A DNA stretch of 64,000 nt from Xiphias gladius (Eukaryota > Chordata > Actinopteri > Istiophoriformes > Xiphiidae). Positions 50,236 through 64,000 of the stretch are shown piece after piece (positions within the stretch are counted from its first letter, which is position 1; every line of letters starts with the position of its first letter). The translations under genes were made by a program, and so were the position numbers. Under the pieces are notes generated by a model. The model saw only the letters and a program-made list of their open reading frames with translations. It ran no database searches and was not told where the DNA came from. Where the stretch lies: positions 20,642,829 to 20,706,828 of the forward strand of contig NC_053418.1 in the NCBI RefSeq assembly GCF_016859285.1, read 5' to 3'.

Positions 50236-53200
50236 TTACTTTGTTGACATGCGCATGACGTGTTTGACCATATTTCCGATACCATCAAATATATAGTGAT
50301 AGTGATACTCTGTTTCCCACATGAAGGAAGGGGTGCTGACCACTTTGTTCTGCTCATCCACATAGGCTTCGTAAAAAGGAAAAGGTTAAGGTCAAAGCTG
50401 GAGTAATTTCAAAACAAAAATAATGACAAAATGAACATAAATCTATTCAGATTTTGTCCAAAATAATTTAGAGATTTTTGAGAGGATATATATGGCTCAC
50501 GGACATTGTGGCGTGCACCCATGCTCTTTACAGCCTGCACCATGTTTGTATGAGGCCAGTTCCCCCAGCGAGTGTTTTCGTCCCGCTCATAGCCCATGGT
50601 CACCTCGATGCTGGGCAACAAACGGCAGGCCAGCACAGGAGCCATGCTGGCCAGTCTAAAAACAGGAGCAGACTGTGAGCCGAGGCTTTTATCAAGTCAA
50701 GATTTAGAGGCAAGAGCGATCAGGGTGTGAGAATAATTGCCTTACCAGTATCCAGACAGGATGGATTCAAAGCCTGAAAAAGAAAAGCTCTCCCACTATA
50801 AAGCACTGAGGAAGAAGTGTGACGCTCAGTCTTCTCAGTGTGCACATGTAAAACTACTATTAATGACCAAAAGATGAATATGAGCCAAGATTACTGACTG
50901 TCAGCTGTTATGATCACCAATTGTCAATAAATAAAAGCATGGGACTACATCTGATGTAACAGCATGTTATTTAAAGCCCCCATGCACACACCTACAGTAT
51001 GGTCCACCCACACAGGTGTTTTCACCTCATCTACCTGACTGGACCTCTTCTCAGGATTGTGTTGGAGTGTGCTGATATCGCTCTCACTCCTTCTGTTATT
51101 TCTAGTGGATACTTGACAGTAGAAACAAAAACCGGGAACATGGAAAGAGAGTGAAGGGGAGACACGCAGCCAAGGTCTCAAACTGAACCAGGCATGTGCC
51201 GCCCTGTAAGGAGATGCAGTTTGGTGACCTCAGATCATTCTCAGAATAGCTCCTCCCAACTTGAACCTGAGCAGAAATATAATTGGATAAGTGGAAGCAC
51301 CCGTGTGGGTGTGATGTGCCGCTAAAGAAATTCAAGTGCTTTTAATGCCTATGCTTGGTTTTTTGTTGATGATTTCACCGTATAACAGGAAAAGGAAAAA
51401 CACAGATGTGACTAATAACATTTCAAAAAGGGCTCCGTTTGTCTCCAAAATCCAAAGTAAGGCAAGATTCTCAGTGCATAACTGAGTAGTCAGGCTTATA
51501 TAATGCTTGTAAGGGGAATTTACCCAGACTTTCAAGGTAATGTACCAGTCTGAAAATCACAGCCCACTTACAGTGTAGCTATGAGTCATGATCTGCCAGG
51601 ACGGCTTCAGTGAAGCTCTGGATGGTTTCCATGCAGTGCAGCGAGAACAACGCTACCTAAAGTGTACGATACTAGTGCCCACGAAGAATGATAGAAAGAA
51701 TGGAAAAAGAGAGTGATATTTGGCTGTTACAGTAACAGACCTGGTCATAATATCAGTCAGATAGTCATCTGTGGATTCAATAAGTTCAACTGTTAATCAT
51801 ATGAAAAATATCCTACTTTTATTATTTTTTTTTTTTAATCAGAGCGAGCAACCACTGAGTATCTTGAAGAAATAGAAATTTTAAAAACAGTATTGACTTC
51901 TGTTGACAGCGTATGCAGAGGTCTGCTGAGGTTGAAAGTCAGTACAGTCTGTGATAATGTCATTTTAATTGTCTCCCCGAAGAACTTCCCAGGCACTGAG
52001 CATCTCCCCCCGCTGGACTCCATCAATCTACACAGTGATATCTGCCTCTAAAGCTCTGTAAGCCACCCTACCTCAGTGCTGGCTGTTGCAAAGTGAATTA
52101 CAGCTCCTCAAACCAGATCTGAAATGTGGCCCTTCCAACTCCATGAAAATGAATTAAAGCGGAGCAGGCCTCTGTGAAGCCTCTGTGATTGCTTTGAGAG
52201 AGACGGTCTGACTTTAGACTTCTACACTGTTTGTTTTGTCGACAGATCAATTTAACAGATTTCAACAGAAGGGAACAATGGAGGGGGGGTGTATCTGAAA
52301 GCAGAGAGGCATCTGTCTTAAACAGCAACATGTGAATCCCAGTGATAATGATACTGACTCCTACATTGAACAGCAACGCCCACTTTGCACATCTTTTTAA
52401 GTGTCATTGTTTTCAATAATTTTTTCATTGTGTTTTCATTTTTGATCAAAATATTTTCAACTGCTCAAACTATTTATAGGCATTAATGGCAATAGGAAAG
52501 GATTACTGGTATTATCCTTTAAACGATGGCTGGGTCAAGGTCAGATAAACCCTACGTTGTCATGTCGACAGCTGCTTCATCCTCTCCTTCCTCCTCAGCC
52601 TCAAACTCTCCTCTTAAATTCCTGTAATCCTGCATCTCCTGTCATCTAAGACCGGCCATTCGTGGTCTGGCCACCAGGTGTCCCCTCATCTGACCCTGTC
52701 ACCTGTCTGCAAGGCCTCGACACCCCGAACAGTCCCCGTGGGCCAGTGTAGTAGCCAAAGGATCAGTTGCTTTCTACCAGATCACTTACTCTATGTAGCC
52801 TCAGTATTGGAGCCTTCTTAATGTCCCACCTGCTTTAGCCCTGTGGATTAGTTTACGTTGTCTCAGGGCCTTCATGTTGCCCACTTTACGCCGTCCTCTT
52901 TAGAGTGTAAAGACTGATTTTACTGCAGCGCCTCTTCCTACTGTGTCTGCTGTGATCAGTGGGAGACAAAGTGGAGACTTTCGCCGAACAGCCTCTGAAA
53001 TGGTGCACAATCTTGGAGGAGAAAGTCAAACAGTTTCTCAAAAAGTTCATAAAGCACGTTTTTACAAATTCACTGACATAATTAGTATTAAAGAAAAAAC
53101 TGAGCCTTTCTTTAACTTTAATTTCTTTCCTAGCTTTATTTCAGTTAACTAATGCAGTATTTTATTGAATTTTCAGACTTTTTTTGCCTATTTGTGTGAA

Positions 53201-54743
53201 TATTTTATTTCACATCTTGTGAATGTTTTCACAAATGTACCTTAGCCCATATTTTGTAGTTTTAGTATACTATTTACTATGTGTAAGCAAAAGGATTTTG
53301 AGAAGCTTTACACTTTGTTTACAGGAATATGCCATAACTATTGGCATTATCATTTATGGTTGTGGTATATGTGGTAAAAGTAAAACTTAGTTTCCGGGAA
53401 ACACTGTACCGACCATGTTAAACCAAACAAAATTCAGATGATATAACAGGCCAAACTATGAATACAAATGTTAATACTCATGTTTTATGCAAAACGTAAA
53501 TATAGATCTTCCTTTTTTTTCTGTTCTGTTCTATAAAAGCTCAGTATTCATTGTATGCCTTTCTACATTCACTCCAATGTCCCAATTCCATTACAGGGAT
53601 TGTTCACATCTCACATTTATCTAGTCTAATGTAATCTGATTTGAAGTGTGGTGTGAATTAAGTGCCACAGTGACACTCCCTTAATACTCGAACCTCTTGA
53701 TCATACACAAGTAGAGTTCCACAGTATTGCTCCTTCAGCACTGATGGATTGAAGAGGGACCAGATGATACATACCCAATAGGCTTGCGTGAACGGTGGAA
53801 ATCTTTAAGCACCCTTTCCACATCATTATGCAGCTTGCAGTCTTTGCCATCCTTCACAAAGGAGGATCTAAAGAGTTGAGAGATGTATGTTACTATTAGT
53901 GCTCCTTCTTTATCATACCAGCTTGTATTGTGTCTCATTTTACTCTATTTTACACAACACAGCCTCACAGGAATGACTTCAATTTTCATTGTTCCTCACA
54001 GACTCTTGATGATGCCGTGGCCTCCAGGAAAGATGACGGCATCAAAGCTGTTGACGTCCAGTTTGGACAGGTCCTGCATTTGCATCATTCCCTGTCCGTG
54101 ACTGAAGCGAGCCGACTCCACCAGCATGTTCCTGTGTAACGGCCGGAAATAATCACAAATAGGAACTTGTGGAATTAGTCAGGTCAGGGGAGTAACATCC
54201 GAAGTTAAGTAAATCACTGGGCCCTTCTATGACTCTGATCCATCTGATAGTGCATCAGTACTTCCTAACAAGCCTACCGGTTCTCGCCAGAGGCAGGTTG
54301 CTTTCTCATGTGGTCCATCACATGCATCTGCTGCTGATTTGGAGCAAACATCTTGAAGCGAGCACCGTTACGGCTGAGGTGGTACATGGTGCTGAAGACA
54401 AGAGATGTGAATTACCATCTCTGCATGATGATATGTTAATGCCAAATTCCTGTCCTGAGCCATACTCACTACACTCCCTCATGGACATCAGTCCCATCCC
54501 ACCAGCCACATCCTGAGAAAACCTGGAATACATTTTGATTCACAAATCACAATAATGCCCAAACTAATATTTCAGCCTACCTTTTTTTTTTTTTTGCCCG
54601 ATGTTTTATTGATTTCTTTCACTTACCACTGCAACATTGGTATTTCCCCAGTTGCCATAGTCACCGTGGTGAACAGAGCAGGCAGGCTGGCGAAAAAGAA
54701 CAGCCAGCGTTTGTTTTGACAGCAAAGTCCTGGTTGCCAGCAT
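50236..54743 (-). CDS. ES1/GATD3-like protein, probably mitochondrial, complete, seven exons
   Basis: DJ-1/PfpI-superfamily protein close to ES1 (GATD3, formerly C21orf33); the family's biochemical role is not well defined. Coding exons, reading leftwards: 54743-54627, 54522-54470, 54391-54278, 54131-54000, 53867-53775, 50655-50490, 50370-50236. Together they give 269 residues with every phase in agreement. Residues 1-27 look like a mitochondrial presequence (MLATRTLLSKQTLAVLFRQ). Then follow NVAVVFSGCGWWDGTD (family: SGCGVYDGTE), QMHVMDH, ESARF, DAVIFPGGHG, KDGKDCKLHNDVERVLKDFH, RKPIG-LASMAPVLA, and a tail ending GIGNMVKHVMRMSTK. The last intron is read as U12-type AT-AC (see findings); a GT-AG reading would lose five residues that the family has. 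The nucleophile elbow is GLAS where ES1 has GLCC. The intron between exons 5 and 6 is 3.1 kb. A divergent paralogue of es1 is my best reading. Confidence 0.88.
50371..50489 (-). other. U12-type (AT-AC) intron of the ES1-like gene
   Basis: On the minus strand the intron begins ATATCCTCT (consensus ATATCCTTT) at 50489 and ends TTTTTAC at 50371. ACCTTAACC (50384-50392) matches the U12 branch-site consensus TCCTTAAC, with the branch adenosine about 15 bases from the 3' end. The intron is 119 bases, phase 0. It joins REPY to EAYVDEQ, giving the same spacing as human GATD3 (KEVTEAHVDQ). Confidence 0.82.
50656..53774 (-). other. Long intron of the ES1-like gene
   Basis: Opens with GTATGT after KPIG and closes with TTTTTAG before LASM. 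No exon or repeat family was recognised inside. Confidence 0.8.
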
Positions 54744-56602
54744 GATTTAGCTTCAATCTCACTGTTTTGGGAGCAAAATATGACTTAACAGTTTGCCACC
54801 GAACCTGTAAAGACTTTTGATGGTTGCAATATCATTCTTGCTGTTGTTGTCCGTATATATATGCCCAGAGGGTGGCCAAGTGACGTTAACTTGTAAGCTC
54901 TATTTCCTGATAAGTGCCGCCGCTTCTTTGCCTAGACTGATCTATTCCCCTCCTGAACACCTTTCCCTATTACAACCTTGTTTATTCATCTGATTAACGT
55001 AATTCATTTGGCCACAGAATGACACTTAAGCTTAGGTGAGTAAGCTAAACATGTGCTTTAACCCATGAAATATCTTGACCCATTTAGAATTTAATTCTTG
55101 GTATTGGATCTGAGTGGAGGAAACTGCAGAAATAATGCAAACATACTGACTAATAATAATGACTTTTACACAACTCTCTGCATCTGTGTGCAGTTTTTGG
55201 AAATTCTTATATATGTATATGCGATGCCTTTATACAAGGCATACTGTATGCCCTTTAAAGTCTTATTAGGTTGTAAGGCTCTTACTCACTGTAATGCCAT
55301 TTTGCTTCTCCAATGTCTAGACAGTTAACCCAGAAGTACCCCGGTCACACAGAACTCATAGTGTTATATCAAAACTGTAGCTCTTAACTATAGGCTGCAC
55401 AAGATTCAGTGTCAAGTTACAGATGAAAAACGTGAGGCAAAATACGGCATTTACTTTATTATGTTCACTTTTTATGTATAAACAATCAAAATTTACATAC
55501 TGGTGATGAAAGTATAGCAACAGTTTGAAGAACAAAACACAGAAAATGATTTGAACAGAACAATATACAACCATCTAGAATCAGCACGCCAATCACAATT
55601 TTAACCCTCAGCTGGCGCCTTACATGAGTTGTTCCCATAAGATTCTGCCAAGAGGTTTAGAATTTGCTCACAAAAGACATCATGCATGGCAAACACACAT
55701 GAAACTGTCACATATGGTAATCACAAAGTACAAACAATGTTTCTTTTTGAAATGAAATACAAGAAACATGACACGACCAACATACATGGTGAGATTTCTG
55801 TTACTTAATGTCACCCTTTTTGTCAAACATACGAAAATGTTTCTCCATTTCTCCGTGGCTGCTAGCTATAAACACATGCTATGATCCTTTTTAAAATCAC
55901 CACAAAGACCCATCTCACTTTTTCTGACAATTTCCTTGTGTTATTTCAAGTACAGATGTGATTGAATAAGACTAAAACAGTGACAGATGTCTACAAAGCA
56001 AAAGAAAGGAAATAAGACACAGCACAGACTAAATAATAAATAAGGTCCATCTGATATTTTATATAAAATAAAGTCTAAAACAATCTTCTCAGTGTATTTC
56101 TGATTTTTTTGATGTATCAGTAAAATAAAATCATACACATGGCAAGCATATCACAAATTAAATCAAAACGATGCTTAACAAAGCTCCATCCATGTCCAAC
56201 GAAGAGCAATACAACCGCTGACAATCTGCCGACAGCTCAGCCTCAATAAATGGCATTGATCAGGCTGTTTCATCAATTACTTGTGATGAGGCAAGCCGAG
56301 CACTCCTTGTGGTTGAGTTTTCTTTACATGTAAGGACCAAATCCTAAAAGCCATTTACATGCAAATTATGAACTTCTGTGGTGAAAGAGAATTATTCCCT
56401 AAATTTCTGCCACCACTAAAGAAAGCTTTCATGCACCCAAGCACAGTCAGTCAAAGAGTTTGTGCACTATCCGTACACACACTGTGTTCTTTACGGAGAG
56501 TATTTGAAAAAGATATCCATTTGATAAAGAGTGGGGTTTACTCATCAAGCCAATAGCTGTGCTGAGAGAGAAGCGCGTGTTAGCAAGGCCAGTCTGGCGG
56601 TA
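54744..56602. other. ES1-like gene upstream region and tmem127 3' UTR
   Basis: Both flanking genes are on the minus strand. TTTATT at 55455-55460 is AATAAA on the minus strand and is a good candidate for the tmem127 poly(A) signal, giving a 3' UTR of about 1.15 kb. The ES1-like promoter must lie between there and 54744; no distinct motif was recognised. Confidence 0.55.
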
Positions 56603-57951
<1,349 letters not shown>

Positions 57952-59351
57952 CCACTCTCCGTATGGTCTGTTGTAGTGCTGGTGTCCCCCTTTACCGTCA
58001 GTAATGTGACTGCACTAAACGCTCCGTTGGTAACGTTGAGATCGGCAGACTGACTAACCACAATAAAAACTGTTAGCCAGCGCAGCTAACGTTACCAGGG
58101 CAATACACGGATGACGGCGGCCGTGGCACTTTGTTCGTTGTGATATCTAATGTTTCTAAACGAAGAGCAACCTTGCAACTATCTCCTTGATAAAAACATG
58201 TTTTGTATCTGACTGACGGGAACACAATGGACAGATGGCCTTCAGGCCTGTTAGCTCTCCTGTTGGTGTCTGAAGCTAGATCACGGCTAACGCCAAACGT
58301 CGCCGATTGTCGTACAAAAATAAACTTAACAGAGACAAATTAGATAAACTACAACATATTAACTAATTTTGATACCTACAGTGATTAAAACGACCATCAA
58401 TTTGGTACAGAAAAGACAAAGACAAAACAAAACAAAAGCAGCTTACGCTGGCTTACTGTAAAATATCGACTTCCTTGTTCACAGCATTCTTCCTCGTAGC
58501 TTCAATAGGCTGCAGTCTATACACGAGTGGCGATCAGTGCTTCCACCTACTGGTGACTGCTCCAAACACACAACAACAGCAGTAAATATGCTCATCTGCA
58601 TTACATTATTAAGGTAGATTTTTATTCCGATTATGTGATAAAATTATACAATAGCTATATATATTATTTTTATTTTACAACACACAAAAACATAAAGGTG
58701 GAATGTATGATACTACCTGGTGTGAGCAGGCGTAAATACTTTAAGTCACTGCACTTTATTTATAGATGTGTAGACTAAGAATAAGATACAAAGATATATA
58801 TTACATAATGAGACACAATTGGTAATTATACAGGTCCAAAAGAATAAATCAATAAATCAAATAAGAATTTGCTCAGAGAAATGACCTAAATGTCTTGTGG
58901 CGACAATCCCAATGAGCAGTAATTGAGTTTTCGGTTTTTAATTCTGAACGCGACAACTGTCCATGTTGGTATTTGTTATGCTTTATTTTTTTATTACATT
59001 TGTGGCAAGAATAAAAATAAAAATTAAAAAAATAAAAAAAATAAAAAAGAGAACGAAAAGAAACCCCACAATGCTTCGCGTAAAGCACCTGATAATCAAA
59101 GATGGCGGCATTTCCGATGTGGTTGTTTTAGTGAACTTTTGTACCTTGTTCTTTGGTGCAGATTCGCCCTTTTCCTACACTTCTTCTCCAAGCTGACGAG
59201 TGACTGTTGTTTGGGACATTAGCACCGCTTGTTTGTGCGGGTTTTTACGGCGCGTCGTGTTGTTTTTATTAACGGGTTTACAAGGAGTCGGTTAACTGTC
59301 AGCGGTAACCGACAGGGGACGGGAGACATTTGATATTTCACCAGCTCAGAA
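57952..59351. promoter_or_regulatory. Divergent intergenic region between tmem127 and ciao1
   Basis: 1.4 kb holding both promoters. CpG-richer patches lie near 58000-58140 (ACGGATGACGGCGGCCGTGG) and 59050-59350. AAGATGGCGGC at 59099-59109 matches the YY1 consensus commonly found at vertebrate housekeeping starts. An upstream ATG at 59070 opens a 42-codon frame that closes at 59194-59196, before the ciao1 ATG. The AT-rich centre (58600-59000) shows nothing recognisable. Confidence 0.55.
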
Positions 59352-61948
59352 ATGAAGGAGGCTCTGTCCCTGGTCCAGAGACTGAACGCACACCCGGACT
59401 CCCGGTGCTGGTTCGTGAGCTGGAGCCCGTCTGGGACGCTGCTGGCTTCGTGCGGGGGCGACAAGGCCGTCCGGATATGGGGACGAGAAGGTGAGCTAAC
59501 AACAACATGGACTGAATGAGAGTTAACTTCCAACACACGAGATGACACTGATTCAACATAATAATGGTCAGATAACATAATATGACAGTGTAGCAGAGTG
59601 TGGCAGGATGCGTCGTACCCTCTCTTGTGAGTGATCCAAAATGTCAGCAATGATGATATTTTATGTTCCTGTCATCCTGAAAATAATCTTCACCGTCAGT
59701 CTTTATTTGTAACATCTAGTAGGTGAGTAGTTATGAGTAGAACAAGCTGAGAATAACTTGAGACAGAGGTGTTTTATTTAGGGAGATTACAGTTAGAGCA
59801 CATCTCAATATATTGGGTCTGCAAGTAAAAAATGGTAGTTGCTTGTCATTGGCACAGGTAAGTGTGTAATTATATATCATAATACCATTTCTGGAAATTT
59901 AACAGAGAAACCATTTCTTACATAAAATAACCAGATAGAAATGTATGTTTTGGTTAATCCCGTTAATTAAATATGAAAAAAACTATGGTGCTTCATTACA
60001 TTGGTGCATGCATCCTGTAAATCCATTTTTGCTCGCTGATTTGTAAAATTGTCCTCAATATTTATTAAAAGAATTAAAGGCCTCTGTAAAAACAGTCAGG
60101 CAAAATCTCTGATGTCTTTTATTTTTTAGGTGACTCCTGGATTTGTAAGAGTGTACTTGAGGATGGACACCAGCGCACTGTGAGGAAGGTGGCATGGTCT
60201 CCCTGTGGGAATTATCTGGCCTCTGCCAGCTTTGATGCAACCACGTGCATCTGGAAAAAGAAGAACAATGACTTTGAGGTAAGGTGAGATGTTTAAATAT
60301 TTGCTTTGTGAAGTGCTGCAGCTTTTGTAGATTTTACCCAGAGTCTCATCTTGTCTTCTAGAGTTTGACTGTTTTGGAAGGACATGAAAATGAGGTCAAA
60401 TGTGTGGCGTGGGCCCCTTCAGGGAATCTGCTAGCGACATGTAGCCGAGACAAGAGTGTCTGGGTGTGGGAAGGTTTGTGTTAAGACTCCCGTGTGTCAC
60501 CACCTCAGAGGCATGGCATGAATCCAATTCATAATACGAAATCGTGTAATGTATTGATCTGTATCTCCCAGTTTGTTTATAAGAGTGAGCTATTTCCCTT
60601 TGTGTTTCAAAGTGGATGAAGACGACGAGTATGAGTGTGTTACTGTCGTGAACTCCCACACTCAAGATGTCAAGCATGTTGTCTGGCACCCGACCCAGGA
60701 GGTAGGTCACACTCTGCTCTGTGTGACCCTGAATGATTTCCCAATTTGTTGCACCGTTCTCTAACTATGCATTTACCATCTGTTTTTAAAGCTCCTGGCT
60801 TCAGCCAGCTACGACAACAACATTTGTATTTACAAGGAGGAGGATGACGACTGGGAGTGCCGGGCTACCTTGCAAGGACACACGTCCACAGTCTGGAGCT
60901 TGTCTTTTGATGCGACTGGACAGAGACTGGCCTCCTGCAGCGATGACCGCACTGTCAAGATTTGGAAGGAGTATCCAAATGAAGCCGGAGAGGGTGAGTT
61001 GTTAGCGGCAGAAGAATAATTAATCAAAACAAGGCGGTTAAGTTTGTTAGTAATTAAATTGTCTGGCTTTGTACAAATGTAAATTTAATGAACATCTTTG
61101 TCAAAGCATATAAAAAGAATAGGAAAATGACCATCTTGTGGGAAGTGGACAGACGACGGTGGACTTATTTTTTCTCCAACTTCTTTTTTTCTGCTCTGCT
61201 TTGCTCAACAGACTTGTCTTGGAAGTGTGTTTGCACTCTGTCTGGGTACCATGGACGAACGGTGTATGATGTCGCCTGGTAAGACCGCTTGGTACAATGC
61301 ACTCCCAGTCCTGCTTGTACCCTGGGTTTCATGAGATCTGTGGATTGGTCTGCTCGTTCACCAAGGTTTTCTCATCATCTCTGAGATTTCTCATCGAATG
61401 CTGTGCATTTGTTTTTCCATACTATAGGCAGAATTCGGTTAAACTCAGGGGAATGTGGCATTTTAGGGTAAACGTGCGCTGCCTCTCTTAGTATTGGTGC
61501 AGAAGGTAAATTGACACATAAGTAAAAACATGTCAGCTGTACTCTATGTGCAAGAAAGAATAACATGAAACCTCCATTCAGCTTAACTGATCACCAGCTC
61601 AATATGATGAAGCCATTTTGACATGTCAAATGCACTGTCATCTTCACAGGTCTTCACCTGAATTTGTCATCTCGTCAGATGAAACCGAAAATTTTTTATG
61701 TATGTGTGCTCAGGTGTCGGCTGACTGGTGCCCTGGCAACTGCCAGTGGTGATGATGCGGTTCGAGTGTTTAAGGAGGATGAGTCGGCTGATCCAGACCA
61801 GCTGTTGTTCTCCTTGGCTGCTCAGGTGACCAAGGCTCACAGCCAGGACGTCAACTGTGTCGCCTGGAACCCAAAGGAGGCGGGACTGCTGGCCTCCTGC
61901 AGTGATAACGGAGAGATGGCCATCTGGAGGTTCCAAGAAGAAGACTGA
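59352..61948 (+). CDS. ciao1: CIAO1, cytosolic iron-sulfur assembly WD40 protein, complete, seven exons
   Basis: Seven-bladed WD40 protein of the CIA targeting complex (with CIAO2B and MMS19), which hands [4Fe-4S] clusters to cytosolic and nuclear apoproteins such as DNA polymerases and helicases. Exons 59352-59490, 60130-60278, 60362-60473, 60613-60701, 60792-60993, 61212-61278 and 61714-61948 give 330 residues with all phases in agreement. Repeats are clear: [113 protein letters not shown] and [21 protein letters not shown]; the chain ends RFQEED. A poly(A) signal AATAAA lies at 62222-62227. Confidence 0.97.
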
Positions 61949-62221
61949 ATGTGCGGTGTCTCACTGAACAAAAAAAAGTTACTGCAATTTACACTGGCAA
62001 CTTTGTGGTCCTGAAGACACCACGTTATTCTTCACTCATATCTTACAGTTTATCTGATAGCTCTTCGGGATTCTGCTTAATATTATGGTGTATAAAGATG
62101 TCAGCTGCCATCTTTCATGTCTGTTTCTAAAATGATAATGCTTCAGTGCATCTTGTGCTTTGAGTCTACATATTTCTTTAACAGCTAAATTGAGAATTTA
62201 TTAATTCATGATGTTTATATA

Positions 62222-62227
62222 AATAAA
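62222..62227 (+). terminator. ciao1: ciao1 poly(A) signal
   Basis: AATAAA 274 bases after the ciao1 stop codon; the only canonical hexamer seen in its 3' UTR. Confidence 0.65.
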
Positions 62228-62260
62228 CAAAACATTATAAAAACTGTTATGTGACTTCTC

Positions 62261-62266
62261 TTTATT
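62261..62266 (-). terminator. snrnp200: snrnp200 poly(A) signal
   Basis: TTTATT on the plus strand, AATAAA on the minus strand, about 575 bases after the snrnp200 stop codon. Confidence 0.6.
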
Positions 62267-62841
62267 GCAAAAAATATTCCAGACAGCACATCATACTAAA
62301 AACATTTAGACCAGTCCAACAACTAGATTTCATAACAAAACAATTAAAGTCCAAAAATAAAACTGGACAGTTGTCTTTTGTATTTGAACTCCAAGTCTGG
62401 AATAAGTGTACCATCACTAACCTCATAGGGCAGTCCGGCTTGATAAATGTGTTTTCTAATCTACAACGGTTTTATCAAATTTTGGGTCAGACCTGAAAAC
62501 TGACAGTTGATCACTAAGTACAAAGTGTAATAGACTTAATACACTCAAAACCCAGACCGGTTTGCCATGTATTTGTAATACATGTTTGATTATATTAACT
62601 GTAAAAACAATCCTGTACACTATGATTCTGGACTGGTGTACATCATTCAGACGATTTAAAGTACTGAAGTGAAAGACATTGTTATTTTCACAAGAGTGTA
62701 GAGGATGAACAATGACATGCTTATAGGAAAAGTCAAGGGACATGAATAAGGCTGAATATCTACAGTAGTACAAAACAAGAAAAACCACCTGATCCTTTAT
62801 ATCAAACAAAATGTCGGAGGTTGCAATAATCAAGTTACTGA

Positions 62842-64000
<1,159 letters not shown>

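Larger units (their letters stand above)
61949..62841. other. Convergent 3' UTRs of ciao1 and snrnp200
   Basis: ciao1 reads in from the left and has AATAAA at 62222-62227. snrnp200 reads in from the right and has TTTATT at 62261-62266 (AATAAA on its own strand). No gene lies between. Confidence 0.7.

Noticed and set aside
50495-50500. GTGAGC as the donor of the last ES1-like intron
   Set aside because: In frame and attractive, but it drops five residues that all relatives have. The AT-AC reading restores them and has a matching branch site.

Overview
The window is vertebrate genomic DNA, almost certainly from a teleost fish and probably a percomorph. It has short coding exons with GT-AG introns, vertebrate orthologues, long AT-rich introns, microsatellites, and interspersed repeats of types I know from percomorph genomes. 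No bacterial operon, CRISPR array, tRNA, rRNA or large mobile element was seen. All gene models below were spliced by eye from the sequence; every junction was checked for reading phase.

Layout, left to right. (1) 3273-8250, minus strand: an alpha-1A-type adrenergic receptor. One exon codes TM1 to TM6; the TM7/tail exon lies left of the window; a CpG-rich non-coding first exon sits near 7.9-8.2 kb. (2) 14867-16384, plus: tmem230, three coding exons, complete. (3) About 20.2-48.2 kb, plus: igsf9 (Turtle/Dasm1 family), 20 coding exons, five Ig domains, two FN3 domains, one TM segment and a very long cytoplasmic tail (about 2,042 residues in all). Introns up to exon 4 are large; everything from 35.9 kb on is compact. 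(4) 50236-54743, minus: a seven-exon ES1/GATD3-like mitochondrial DJ-1/PfpI-superfamily gene. (5) 56603-57951, minus: tmem127. (6) 59352-61948, plus: ciao1. (7) 62842 to the right edge, minus: the 3' end of snrnp200 (Brr2).

The last three genes form the block TMEM127(-), CIAO1(+), SNRNP200(-), the same order and orientation as in human chromosome 2q11. They do not share a pathway: TMEM127 is an endo-lysosomal membrane regulator, CIAO1 delivers cytosolic iron-sulfur clusters, and SNRNP200 is the U5 spliceosomal helicase. I saw no wholly new biological system. The most notable sequence-level finding is a minor-spliceosome (U12-type, AT-AC) intron in the ES1-like gene. It restores the family's expected protein length, whereas a tempting GTGAGC donor 11 bases upstream would shorten the protein. 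That gene also lacks the cysteine at the family's nucleophile-elbow position. Other points are two phase-compatible C-termini for igsf9, a short internal repeat in its tail, converging poly(A) signals about 34 bases apart between ciao1 and snrnp200, and a 64-base palindrome made of Tc1-type transposon ends.
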